From the NCBI GenBank assembly GCA_016783865.1, contig JADHVS010000035.1, forward strand, positions 1-29,499: a stretch of 29,499 nucleotides of DNA, written 5' to 3'. Origin of the DNA: Bacteroidales bacterium. Lineage in GTDB: Bacteria > Bacteroidota > Bacteroidia > Bacteroidales > SM23-62. Shown piece after piece: positions 1-7,611 of the stretch. The notes beneath the pieces are model-generated. The model saw only the letters and a program-made list of their open reading frames with translations, made no database searches and had not been told where the DNA came from. How positions within the stretch are numbered: the first letter of the stretch is position 1; each line of letters begins with the position of its first letter. Position numbers and translations under genes: made by a program.

Positions 1-271
1 GCGTTATGTAAAGAAAGGTTCTCAATTGTTTATTGAAGGTAAGATCAGGACACGGTCATGGGATGACAAGGATGGCAATAAGCGATATACGACTGAGATC
101 ATAGCAGATAATATGGTAATGTTGGGCAGAAAAGCAGATAGTACCGGTGATAGAGAATCACCAGCGGCCAAACCTGCCGAACAACCGACAAACAATACAT
201 CGGAGACGGGAATGACCGAGCCGGAAGATCCTATTGCCGACTCTTCCATTGACGATGACCTCCCATTCTAA
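1..271 (+). CDS. ssb: Single-stranded DNA-binding protein, C-terminal part (5' end outside window)
   Basis: This is the 3' end of a gene whose reading frame is already open at base 2; about 89 residues are visible. The segment starting R-Y-V-K-K-G and running through [16 protein letters not shown] to the [10 protein letters not shown] strand matches the last part of the OB fold of bacterial SSB. It is followed by a disordered tail rich in Pro, Thr, Glu and Asp that ends in DDDLPF, the acidic tip by which SSB recruits replication and repair proteins. SSB coats single-stranded DNA during replication, recombination and repair. The next gene, gldE, begins 21 bases downstream in the same frame, so the two are probably cotranscribed. 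An internal TTG at 26 is not the true start, because homology continues upstream of it. Confidence 0.93.
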   Translation, partial: RYVKKGSQLFIEGKIRTRSWDDKDGNKRYTTEIIADNMVMLGRKADSTGDRESPAAKPAEQPTNNTSETGMTEPEDPIADSSIDDDLPF

Positions 272-292
272 ACCATTAACCCGATTCCTGAA

Positions 293-1606
293 TTGGAAAC
301 CGACCCTTATTCTCTTCTGATACTGGCAGGAATTGACGTTACCTTTTTACCTGTTACAGGTGGGATATTGGCTGCCCTGCTGATCGTAGTTGTCCTGCTT
401 ATTGGCTCAGCCATGATGTCAGGATCCGAAGTCGCTTTTTTTTCGTTATCCCCATCCGACCTTTCCGACCTCAGCAAAAAAAATACCAAACGTTCAAGGG
501 CAATCCTGAATACACTGCGAAAACCCAGAAGGCTCTTAGGGACCATCCTCATCACCAACAACTTTATTAATGTAGGTATTGTCATTATTTCTTCTTTCAT
601 CATGAGGTCGACCATTGATTTGTCGGGTTCACAGGCCCTGGAATTTATCATCCAGGTCGTGGTTGTTACCTTCATCCTGTTAATGTTTGGAGAGATCCTT
701 CCTAAGTTTTACGCCAACCAGCATTCGATCAGATTTGCCCATTTTATGGTTTTTCCGCTGAGAGTATTTGAAAAGATCTTCTATCCGCTTTCCTCGTTCC
801 TGATATTTTCAACATCAATCGTGAATAACCGGATCAAAAAGAGGCAGAACATTTCGATGGATGATCTGTCTGATGCTCTTGAACTCACCGCGGATGATAT
901 TGCGGAAGACAAAGACATCCTTGAGGGGATCATCAAATTTGGCAACATCGATGTCTCCGAGATAATGAAGGCCAGGATCGATGTGATTGCAGTCGATATC
1001 AAGACTAAATTAAGCAGATTAGTCAAAGTAGTTGTGGATTCAGGTTATTCCAGGATCCCTGTTTTTACAGATAATCCCGACAACATCAAGGGGGTGCTTT
1101 ATATAAAAGACCTTTTGCCGCACCTCCATAAATCGGACAGCTTCAAATGGCAATCATTGATCAGGCCACCTTACTATGTGCCTGATAATAAAAAGATTGA
1201 CGACCTTTTAAGGGAATTTCAAACCAAGAAGATTCACATGGCCATCGTCATCGATGAGTATGGCGGCACCCATGGAATCGTTACCCTTGAGGATATTATA
1301 GAAGAGATCGTAGGGGAGATCAGGGACGAATCGGATGATGAGGAATTTATTTTCAGACGGCTTGATGATTCTACCTGGCTGTTTGATGGAAAAACATCAT
1401 TGAATGACTTCTTCAAGATCGTTGATATAGCGCCCGAACTGTTCGATGATGTAAAGAGCGATGCCGACACTCTGGCCGGACTCTTACTGGAGATTATAGG
1501 GGCTATTCCCGATAAAAATGAAGAGTTTGTATTGCACGATATTAAATTCAAAGTAGAATCAGTTGATAAACGCCGGATAAAGGAGATCATTGTAAGCAGG
1601 AATTGA
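293..1606 (+). CDS. gldE: GldE: gliding-motility-associated CNNM/CBS/CorC-HlyC membrane protein
   Basis: A 437-residue protein of the CNNM (DUF21) plus CBS-pair plus CorC_HlyC architecture. Residues about 20-180 hold the hydrophobic DUF21 region with SGSEVAFFSLS (43-53) and FGEILPK (132-138). Two CBS modules cover about 225-345, the second carrying DEYGGTHGIVTLEDIIEEIVGEI-like sequence. A CorC_HlyC domain covers about 355-435. Immediate linkage to gldD is what marks it as GldE rather than a generic CorC-like transporter. In flavobacteria GldE is reported to support the GldD lipoprotein; its transport activity, if any, is unknown. The start is TTG at 293: between the ssb stop at 269-271 and this point the frame has no ATG or GTG, only ATT codons. 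Confidence 0.9.
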   Translation: METDPYSLLILAGIDVTFLPVTGGILAALLIVVVLLIGSAMMSGSEVAFFSLSPSDLSDLSKKNTKRSRAILNTLRKPRRLLGTILITNNFINVGIVIISSFIMRSTIDLSGSQALEFIIQVVVVTFILLMFGEILPKFYANQHSIRFAHFMVFPLRVFEKIFYPLSSFLIFSTSIVNNRIKKRQNISMDDLSDALELTADDIAEDKDILEGIIKFGNIDVSEIMKARIDVIAVDIKTKLSRLVKVVVDSGYSRIPVFTDNPDNIKGVLYIKDLLPHLHKSDSFKWQSLIRPPYYVPDNKKIDDLLREFQTKKIHMAIVIDEYGGTHGIVTLEDIIEEIVGEIRDESDDEEFIFRRLDDSTWLFDGKTSLNDFFKIVDIAPELFDDVKSDADTLAGLLLEIIGAIPDKNEEFVLHDIKFKVESVDKRRIKEIIVSRN

Positions 1607-1669
1607 TTGAAGAACAAGGATAACTGAATATCCAACACCCAACGATGTTCGATATTCTATAGGGCTATC

Positions 1670-2269
1670 ATGGAAAAATGCCATAACATTATAAAGAACC
1701 AGTTCAGATGGATCATACTAATTGCCGTTGTTATTCTGCCGCTTTGCAAGAGTGAATTTACGCCAAAGCCCATGGGCTATATGAGGATAACTCTTCCCGA
1801 TAAAATATATACCACTTTCGACACCACCTACCCTTACTCCTTTGAATATCCTGTATACGGAGAGATACAGCCCGATAAAGGAGCCAATTCAGAACCCTAC
1901 TGGATCAACATTGCGTTTCCTGAATTTGATGGCAAGATCCATATCAGCTATAAACAGGTTAAGGATAACCTGGATGAGTATCTCGAAGATAGCCGTACCC
2001 TGGCTTACAAGCACACCATTAAGGCTGATGCAATTATTGAAACTGCAATTTCCGACAGTGTAAGGAAGGTATACGGACTCGTTTATGAGATCAAGGGAAA
2101 TGCTGCATCCAGTGCCCAGTTCCATCTGACCGACAGTAACCGGCATTTTCTCAGGGGTTCCCTGTACTTCAATGTGCAGCCCAATGCTGATTCGCTAGGT
2201 CCTGTCATTGAGTTCTTTAAGCAGGACATCAAGCACTTGATGGAAACTTTTGAATGGAAATATGAATAA
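1670..2269 (+). CDS. gldD: GldD-like gliding-motility lipoprotein
   Basis: A 199-residue protein with a hydrophobic N-terminal signal (about residues 13-25) ending in LPLC, with Cys26 as the likely lipidated residue. The lipobox is loose because Leu, not Gly or Ala, precedes the Cys. The mature start, FTPKPMGYMRITLP (about 30-43), is the conserved opening of GldD. In Flavobacterium johnsoniae GldD is required for gliding and is linked to the type IX secretion machinery. Bacteroidales that do not glide often keep it, so the gene does not prove motility here. It lies 63 bases after gldE on the same strand; the T9SS-tailed peptidase at 5586-7382 shows that a T9SS is probably in use. The identification rests on motif and neighbourhood. 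Confidence 0.87.
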   Translation: MEKCHNIIKNQFRWIILIAVVILPLCKSEFTPKPMGYMRITLPDKIYTTFDTTYPYSFEYPVYGEIQPDKGANSEPYWINIAFPEFDGKIHISYKQVKDNLDEYLEDSRTLAYKHTIKADAIIETAISDSVRKVYGLVYEIKGNAASSAQFHLTDSNRHFLRGSLYFNVQPNADSLGPVIEFFKQDIKHLMETFEWKYE

Positions 2270-2291
2270 AATTTCAGAATTTTGACCCCGT

Positions 2292-2924
2292 ATGGCTATC
2301 ATATTACATAAGGAGGTGGACAAATGCTGCAAGTTGGGTGTATGGGAGATCAGCGAGGATTATGACGATTTGCTGTCGAGGCTGACCCTGAACGATGAGG
2401 AAATGGAGCGGCTGGAGGGATTCATGAGTTGTAACAGGAAGCTGGAATTTTTATGCGTCAGGGTGTTGATGAATGAAATGGTGGGGAATCCATCGCGGAT
2501 CGTTTACAACAATGAGCGAAAACCATTTCTGGAAAACAATTCTTACAGTATCAGTATTTCACATTCGCATCAGATGACCTCCGTTTTGATGAGCCATGAG
2601 AAGCAGGTAGGGATCGACCTGGAATATATGTCGCACCGGATTCAGAAGATAGCCGAGCGGTTTATTCATGAGGATGAATATATTACGCAGGATGAGGACC
2701 AGATCAAGTACCACCTCTATATTCATTGGTGTGCCAAGGAGGCTCTTTACAAATTGTGTGATAAAAAAGGGATCCATTTTAAAAAGGATATCCAGGTTGC
2801 GCCGTTTGAGCCGGCCGATTCAGGCTCGCTGAAGGGGATCGTGCACCGCGACCAGGGAACGGAAAATTATGACCTGCACTATTTCAGGAATGGGGATTAT
2901 ATTATAGTCTGGGCAAGTAAGTGA
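2292..2924 (+). CDS. 4'-phosphopantetheinyl transferase, Sfp/AcpT superfamily
   Basis: A 210-residue protein with the motifs of the Sfp-type phosphopantetheinyl transferase superfamily: ISISHSHQM (87-95), VGIDLEYM (106-113) whose Asp and Glu bind Mg2+, and WCAKEALYKLCDKKG (146-160) with the catalytic Glu and the following Lys. Such enzymes move the 4'-phosphopantetheine arm of coenzyme A onto a serine of acyl or peptidyl carrier proteins. It starts 22 bases after gldD, so it may belong to the ssb-gldE-gldD transcript. Its carrier-protein partner cannot be told from this window. The stop codon TGA (2922-2924) lies inside the first unit of a 7-bp tandem array, so the last residues (ASK) directly abut repeat DNA. 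Confidence 0.9.
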   Translation: MAIILHKEVDKCCKLGVWEISEDYDDLLSRLTLNDEEMERLEGFMSCNRKLEFLCVRVLMNEMVGNPSRIVYNNERKPFLENNSYSISISHSHQMTSVLMSHEKQVGIDLEYMSHRIQKIAERFIHEDEYITQDEDQIKYHLYIHWCAKEALYKLCDKKGIHFKKDIQVAPFEPADSGSLKGIVHRDQGTENYDLHYFRNGDYIIVWASK

Positions 2925-2962
2925 GGAGTGAGTCGTGAATCGTGAATCGTGAATCGTGAATC
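2921..2962 (+). repeat. Heptanucleotide tandem array, GTGAATC type
   Basis: Six consecutive 7-bp units: GTGAGGA, GTGAGTC, then four copies of GTGAATC. The first unit contains the TGA stop of the phosphopantetheinyl transferase gene. Because the period is not a multiple of three and each unit carries TGA, the array closes all three forward frames. It is followed by a second heptamer run, GAACGCT, GAACGCT, GAATACT (2980-3000), that directly abuts the ATG at 3001. It is not CRISPR: there are no spacers. Confidence 0.9.
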
Positions 2963-3000
2963 GGAAGACGCCGAACCCGGAACGCTGAACGCTGAATACT

Positions 3001-3744
3001 ATGACCTTTTACAACCACATATCGGAATCATTAAAAAAGCGGAAATTATTTGCACTGCAGGTTGATCCGGATAAGCATAATACTGCATCGCTGATCAAAA
3101 CAGCCCGGTATTCCAATGTGTATGATGTTGATTTTCTGCTGGTTGGAGGCAGCCTGGTGTCCACGCCGATAGATGAGACCATCAAAATACTGAAAGCCGA
3201 AACAGATAAACCAGTTATCATTTTCCCGGGAAACATTCTTCAGATATCCGAACTGGCCGATGGGATTTTGTTATTGTGTCTTATCTCGGGAAGAAATCCC
3301 GAATACCTGATCGGGAATCATGTGGTGGCGGCTCCTCTGTTAAAAAGGAGCAGGCTGGAGATCATTCCGACTGGTTACATCCTGATCGAAAATGGCCGCT
3401 CAACGTCTGTCGAATACATCAGCAACACCAAACCCATTCCGGCCGATAAGACCGACCTGGCAGTGGCCACAGCAATGGCCGGGGAAATGCTGGGTCACAG
3501 ATTATTGTACCTGGAAGCAGGAAGCGGTGCCTACGAGCCGGTAAAAACCAACCTGATTTCAGAAGTAAAAAAGAACATCCAGATACCGCTTATTGTGGGT
3601 GGCGGGATTCAGCATCCCGATCAGATCAGAAAGATATTCCTGGCCGGAGCGGATATTATCGTGGTTGGGACTGCTATTGAAAAAAATGCTGACATGATAC
3701 CCGTGCTGGCCGATGCGGTCAGAAACCTTCCTTCGATGCAATAG
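3001..3744 (+). CDS. Geranylgeranylglyceryl phosphate synthase family (PcrB/GGGPS) TIM-barrel prenyltransferase
   Basis: A 247-residue (beta/alpha)8 protein with the GGGPS/PcrB signature elements: QVDPDK (20-25), LVGGS (47-51), FPGN (75-78), YLEAGSGA (170-177) and VGGGI (199-203). The family couples a polyprenyl diphosphate to sn-glycerol-1-phosphate to make an ether lipid precursor. Archaeal and several Bacteroidota members use geranylgeranyl diphosphate, while Firmicutes PcrB uses heptaprenyl diphosphate; I cannot set chain length from sequence alone. ATG at 3001 follows repeat DNA directly. The gene is enclosed by GTGAATC arrays facing inward (2921-2962 and 3755-3796). No archaeal-type glycerol-1-phosphate dehydrogenase or other ether-lipid gene is next to it. 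Confidence 0.9.
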   Translation: MTFYNHISESLKKRKLFALQVDPDKHNTASLIKTARYSNVYDVDFLLVGGSLVSTPIDETIKILKAETDKPVIIFPGNILQISELADGILLLCLISGRNPEYLIGNHVVAAPLLKRSRLEIIPTGYILIENGRSTSVEYISNTKPIPADKTDLAVATAMAGEMLGHRLLYLEAGSGAYEPVKTNLISEVKKNIQIPLIVGGGIQHPDQIRKIFLAGADIIVVGTAIEKNADMIPVLADAVRNLPSMQ

Positions 3745-3754
3745 CGGGCCATCC

Positions 3755-3796
3755 GATTCACGATTCACGATTCACGATTCACGATTCACGACTCAC
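3755..3796 (-). repeat. Heptanucleotide tandem array, GTGAATC type on minus strand
   Basis: Five copies of GATTCAC followed by one GACTCAC on the plus strand, so read on the minus strand it is GTGAGTC then five GTGAATC. It lies between the convergent GGGPS gene (stop 3742-3744) and the PafA-like gene (minus-strand stop TGA at 3803-3801), starting four bases after the latter stop. Order and sequence mirror the array at 2921-2962. Confidence 0.9.
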
Positions 3797-3800
3797 GGCT

Positions 3801-5414
3801 TCATTCAACCAACTCCAGGATCACATTACCTGTGGCGGAATTGGGCCTTGAAATATCGAGGAAATGCGACAGGGTAGCCGCAATGTCGGTCTGGTAAACC
3901 GGCCTGTTTATGGTAGCCCGCCTGATCTTCCAGCCGTACCAGATCAGCGGCACATGGTTATCGCCCATATAAGACGAATGGTATGATTCATTTTCGGAGA
4001 TCTTTTCCACCCAGCCCGGGGCCAGGTTTATGACCACATCGCCAGAGCGTTTCTGATGAAACCCGTTCTGGATCTTCTTAAAAATACCATCCGAAAAGCT
4101 GGTGGTTTGCAGAGTATGAGAGGATACAGCATTCGAGATCCCCTCGAACTGGATCATGAACCGGACCACCTTTTCCTGGAATTCGGCCAGCGATAAACGA
4201 GAATCCTCTATCAGCTCCTGGTTGAGAAAAATTTGCTGTGCATAGTAAAATCTGAACCAGTCGCCCTTCCCGTAAATCACATTTAAGTAGCTCTGAAGCA
4301 GGGACAGCGCAGCCGCCGGATTGAACTCGCCGGACGGGATCCTGTATCCTTCAAGGTAGCCCGGTTGATGCGAAATACCATGATCGGCTGTTAAGAAAAT
4401 CAGGGTATTTTCCTGGCCGACATATCCATCAATGAATTGTAAAAAGTGTTCAATCTCCCTGTCAAGCCTCAGCATGATATCCTCCATTTCAACCGAATTG
4501 GATCCGAACTTTATACCGATGTATTCATTGGTAGAGAATCCGATGGTCAGTAAGTCGGTGTAATTATCCTGCCCCAATTCTTCGTTTACGATAGCTGCAA
4601 TGGCAAAATCCTTGGTAAAAATGTTACCAAAAGGTGAAAATTTTAATATTGAGTAATCCCGCTCTTTTCTACTCTTAGCACTGATCTTATCGAGGTCATA
4701 TGGAAAAACGCTGCGGCCATTAAACCCGGTCTCCAGCTTATTGGTGTCCGACATGCTTTCTGTGTACTCCGACAATGGCAGCAAGGTCTCCCAGGTCCTG
4801 GCGAGGTAGGTATCGGGTAGTCGCTTGGCATTGAATTCCTCAACCCAGCCGGGCAACGAATCCACATAGTAGGAACTGGAAACCCAGTTTCCTCTCTCAT
4901 CGTCATACCAGAAGGCGTAATCGGCTGCATGTCCTGCTGAGAGAATGGCTGCACAATCCTCGAAGGCAATTCCGATCACCTTCGACTGAAGGTTATTGGT
5001 GAGCTTCAACTCATCGCCGAGTGTGGATGCCAGAAGTTTGGAAGGTGAATACAGGCCCGCTTCATACACGCAATATTCCACCTTGTTGGGCAGACTCTCA
5101 TACCAGGTGTTTGAGATTATGCCATGATGTGATGGAAGCGCACCGGTTGAAATTGTAGCATATCCGGTGGCCGTTTCATTAATAAGAAAATCGTAACTGG
5201 CATTCTTACAGAGTGTTCCGTTGCCAATCATTTTCCTGATCCCGCCATCGCTAAACTTATCCCAATAACGATAGATATAATCATACCGCATCTGGTCGAT
5301 GACAATTCCAATAATCAGTTTCGGCTTTTCCGAAGGGATTTTCTTATAATTCTGGGGGTATATTGAGAGGGTCAATAAAACCAGTAATCCAAATGATATA
5401 ATAATTCTTCTCAT
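3801..5414 (-). CDS. PafA-like alkaline phosphatase superfamily protein with altered active site, exported
   Basis: A 537-residue protein from the ATG at 5414; an upstream in-frame ATG at 5447 is less likely, as MRRIIISFGLLVLLTLSIYPQ is a clean signal peptide and the extension runs into a palindrome. The body matches PafA-type phosphatases: VIDQMRYDY with metal-binding Asp40, nucleophile region INETATGYATISTG with Thr81, HGIISNTWY with Asn102, GHAADYAFWYDD, TADHG (342-346), and a C-terminal NHVPLIWYG with His487. As I recall the characterised PafA, the Lys and Arg of its KDR motif that grip phosphate are replaced here by Glu152 and Cys154, and the Asp and His of its TDYVGH motif by Glu297 and Ile301. 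It may hydrolyse a different ester, or be inactive. It would act in the periplasm or on the outer membrane. Confidence 0.85.
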   Translation of the reverse strand: MRRIIISFGLLVLLTLSIYPQNYKKIPSEKPKLIIGIVIDQMRYDYIYRYWDKFSDGGIRKMIGNGTLCKNASYDFLINETATGYATISTGALPSHHGIISNTWYESLPNKVEYCVYEAGLYSPSKLLASTLGDELKLTNNLQSKVIGIAFEDCAAILSAGHAADYAFWYDDERGNWVSSSYYVDSLPGWVEEFNAKRLPDTYLARTWETLLPLSEYTESMSDTNKLETGFNGRSVFPYDLDKISAKSRKERDYSILKFSPFGNIFTKDFAIAAIVNEELGQDNYTDLLTIGFSTNEYIGIKFGSNSVEMEDIMLRLDREIEHFLQFIDGYVGQENTLIFLTADHGISHQPGYLEGYRIPSGEFNPAAALSLLQSYLNVIYGKGDWFRFYYAQQIFLNQELIEDSRLSLAEFQEKVVRFMIQFEGISNAVSSHTLQTTSFSDGIFKKIQNGFHQKRSGDVVINLAPGWVEKISENESYHSSYMGDNHVPLIWYGWKIRRATINRPVYQTDIAATLSHFLDISRPNSATGNVILELVE

Positions 5415-5443
5415 CGCTTTGCAAGTCATACGGCTGCAAACGA

Positions 5444-5497
5444 ACATGAACTTTTTTTATAAATAATTACTCCTGGAATTATAAAAAAAGTTCATGT
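5444..5497. repeat. Perfect 19-bp inverted repeat, 16-base spacer
   Basis: Arms at 5444-5462 and 5479-5497 are exact reverse complements of each other around a 16-base spacer. The arms are AT-rich with a 7-base T or A run inside, so this is not a typical GC-rich terminator. It lies 30 bases upstream of the chosen start of the PafA-like gene, where it could be an operator or a 5'-UTR hairpin. Confidence 0.85.
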
Positions 5498-5507
5498 GAG
5501 TTACCTG

Positions 5508-5559
5508 CTGTAAAGTTTAAATTTGTTATTTGTTGCGGACAAAATTAAACTTTTTACAG
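5508..5559. repeat. Second long imperfect inverted repeat in the PafA-like gene leader
   Basis: Arms at 5508-5526 and 5539-5559 pair with one mismatch and a two-base bulge across a 12-base spacer. It lies 10 bases from the perfect palindrome at 5444-5497. Each arm contains a Bacteroidota-like -7 box: TAAATTTG on plus (5518-5525) and TAATTTTG on minus (5547-5540), pointing toward each other. Confidence 0.7.
5540..5547 (-). promoter_or_regulatory. Candidate -7 box (TAATTTTG) for the PafA-like gene
   Basis: The minus strand reads TAATTTTG, matching the Bacteroidota -7 consensus TAnnTTTG. A start near 5533 would give a leader of about 120 bases carrying the palindrome at 5444-5497. No clear -33 TTG is present, so support is partial. 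Confidence 0.4.
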
Positions 5560-5585
5560 AGGAAATATAATAAACACCGGTGAAT

Positions 5586-7382
5586 TTACATTTTGACCAC
5601 AACCGTATTTATATCCCGGGATGGGATACTGATGTGTAATATATAATAACCCGGCCTGAGAGAGGATGCATCGATGTTGATAAAGTTTTCTCCTGTTTGG
5701 AGGATTGTTTTTTCGGGACCTGTTACCCGCTGACCGTAAAGATTGACCAGGTAATAATGGGCGGTAACCTGTTGGCCGGATGTGATGGCCGCACTGAGGG
5801 ATTCACTGAATGGATTGGACAACAGGTTAATAATCAAGTTGTTTTGATTGTGCTCGTCAATGGATGTTTTATATTTTTCCAGCTGTACATTTATCTCAGC
5901 GGCCATGAAATTTGAGATCAGAAGATTTTCAATCCTTTTGGTAATGTATCCGGGTGCAGTGAATTCAAGATCATATGTGCCTCCCTTGATTGGCCGGAAA
6001 TATTGACCCGATGCACTATCTGAAAACACGTACGACCGGTCCTTATCGTGTTCAACAACGGTTATCCTCGACCGGATGGGATCACCGGATTGCTGATCGG
6101 TGATAGTCCCTCTGAAACCATACAAACATTGCTTCATATAATTTAGCAGTGACCTGTAGTTATATTCCCAGAACAAAGGTAATTGAAGGGCCGGGGGAGC
6201 CTTATCAATGCTAAGCTCGAGGGTCACCTCCCTGCCGTTAAGGTACCAGGTGACGTAGTCCTGACGGGTGCCAGGAGCATAATACCAGTCGTATCCATTG
6301 GTTATGCCATCGTTTTCATCAGTCAGGTAGTCTTCGAATTCCGGGTCCTTATGACTATCGAGATGTACCGTATCGGCATACTGGCGGCTTACAAACTGGA
6401 ACCAATCATCATCTGCATGCCTCTCAGGCCAGGCATCCCAGGGGTAATTGACCAGTTCAGCACCGGAATGGATGTTGGCCGACATGACAGGCGGATGTTT
6501 TGTCATAAATTCCATCATGGCTTTTGTTTCTGGCTGGCAGGAAAAATCTTCCGGGATTTCACCCCATTGAATCCAGGGGAAATCACGGTTAAGGTCTTGC
6601 CCGGTATCATTTCCCCGGGTGGCCTGGTTCACCGTAAAATCTCCCAGGAAATAGGTTCCATCCGGGTTGGCGAGGGGATTGATCCATATCTGAAGCTGAT
6701 TCACAAGTTCTGTCACTTTCGGGATGCTGTCATATCCTTCGAGGAGATAGTCGATCAACCGGAGCATCAACACATATCCCGGTAATTCATCTCCATGCAT
6801 GGTAGACGAATAAAAAAAACCGGGTTCCGGTTCAGCGGTGCTCACCTGGTCCGATATTTTTACAACCAGTATTGGCCGGTTGTTGATGCTGAAACCAATG
6901 GTATCCAGCAGGCAGATATCCGGGTAGTCGAGGGCAAATTGGTGCATGGCATCCACATAATCCCCGAAGGTCGGGTAGACGTCCCATTCGCCCGGCTGCC
7001 AGTTCCCGTCAGACATCGATACATGTTCTTTGAAAGATGGAGGTGTCACCACCTCGTAGTTGAGGTTCAGTGAAGTAAATTCATTAAAACCATCGCGGTC
7101 GGCGTAGAGGTAAATGTGATCTTCAGTGATCTTTCCGATAGAAACGATGGAGGATAATATGGCTATTTCATTTGTGGCCGGGAGGCCAATCCGAAGGTAA
7201 ACCTCGTTTCTTGTATTGAGGTAATCCATGGCAGACTTCAGTTTCCCGGTTTCCGGCAATGTAGATCCTGATTTGACCTGTGAAAGTCCTGTGTGCTGCG
7301 TCATCAGGGATATAGCCATGATCAGGATAGATGTTCGCAGTGCTATTTTCTTCAGGTAACAGGTTTGTATTATACGCACCAT
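5586..7382 (-). CDS. Secreted M14 zinc carboxypeptidase with T9SS C-terminal sorting domain
   Basis: I place the start at the ATG at 7382 (598 residues), giving a basic N-terminus and a hydrophobic signal ending near THTGLSQ-like sequence around residue 35. The longer frame from 7580 only adds translated repeat DNA. Zinc and catalytic residues of family M14 are visible: HGDE (His196, Glu199), NPDG (about 239), NRDFP (about 265), IHSGAE (His305) and TLELS (catalytic Glu389). A carboxypeptidase-regulatory/CNA-B-like domain spans about 420-505. The last 80 residues, with NPFSE, VNLYGQRV and LRPGYYILHI, form a type A T9SS sorting domain, so the enzyme is probably exported across the outer membrane and trimmed there. 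It would cleave C-terminal residues from extracellular peptides or peptidoglycan fragments. Confidence 0.9.
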   Translation of the reverse strand: MVRIIQTCYLKKIALRTSILIMAISLMTQHTGLSQVKSGSTLPETGKLKSAMDYLNTRNEVYLRIGLPATNEIAILSSIVSIGKITEDHIYLYADRDGFNEFTSLNLNYEVVTPPSFKEHVSMSDGNWQPGEWDVYPTFGDYVDAMHQFALDYPDICLLDTIGFSINNRPILVVKISDQVSTAEPEPGFFYSSTMHGDELPGYVLMLRLIDYLLEGYDSIPKVTELVNQLQIWINPLANPDGTYFLGDFTVNQATRGNDTGQDLNRDFPWIQWGEIPEDFSCQPETKAMMEFMTKHPPVMSANIHSGAELVNYPWDAWPERHADDDWFQFVSRQYADTVHLDSHKDPEFEDYLTDENDGITNGYDWYYAPGTRQDYVTWYLNGREVTLELSIDKAPPALQLPLFWEYNYRSLLNYMKQCLYGFRGTITDQQSGDPIRSRITVVEHDKDRSYVFSDSASGQYFRPIKGGTYDLEFTAPGYITKRIENLLISNFMAAEINVQLEKYKTSIDEHNQNNLIINLLSNPFSESLSAAITSGQQVTAHYYLVNLYGQRVTGPEKTILQTGENFINIDASSLRPGYYILHISIPSRDINTVVVKM

Positions 7383-7436
7383 TAAATTAATTACCCGGGA
7401 TGAGATGTGCTTTACACGGTTTTGCAGAATATTGTT

Positions 7437-7518
7437 TTGGCCTGCATACAGGATAATATGTATGCTAATTTGGCCTGCATACAGGATAATATGTATGCTA
7501 ATTTGTCCTGTATACAGT
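7437..7518. repeat. 33-bp tandem repeat of hairpin units upstream of the M14 peptidase
   Basis: Two near-identical 33-bp units plus a decayed third. Each full unit holds a perfect 7-bp inverted repeat, GCATACA and TGTATGC, around the 8-base loop GGATAATA (arms 7444-7450/7459-7465 and 7477-7483/7492-7498). Being a multiple of three it stays open, which creates a false N-terminal extension with repeated YAGQISIHIIL residues. It lies 60-135 bases before the peptidase ATG, so regulatory use is possible. Confidence 0.85.
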
Positions 7519-7611
7519 ATATAACTATTAGAATGAGGATAGAAGCAGCGCATTTTAATCGGTGACAGACCCGGTTTCATTTCAGGAATGGATTATTGTC
7601 TCAGCATGACG

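Noticed and set aside
6183..6785. 200-codon open frame on the plus strand
   Set aside because: Lies antisense inside the M14 catalytic domain with no family features; it is a shadow of the real gene.
7383..7580. N-terminal 66-residue extension of the M14 peptidase
   Set aside because: It translates the 33-bp hairpin repeats and places the signal peptide deep inside the protein; ATG at 7382 gives a normal signal.
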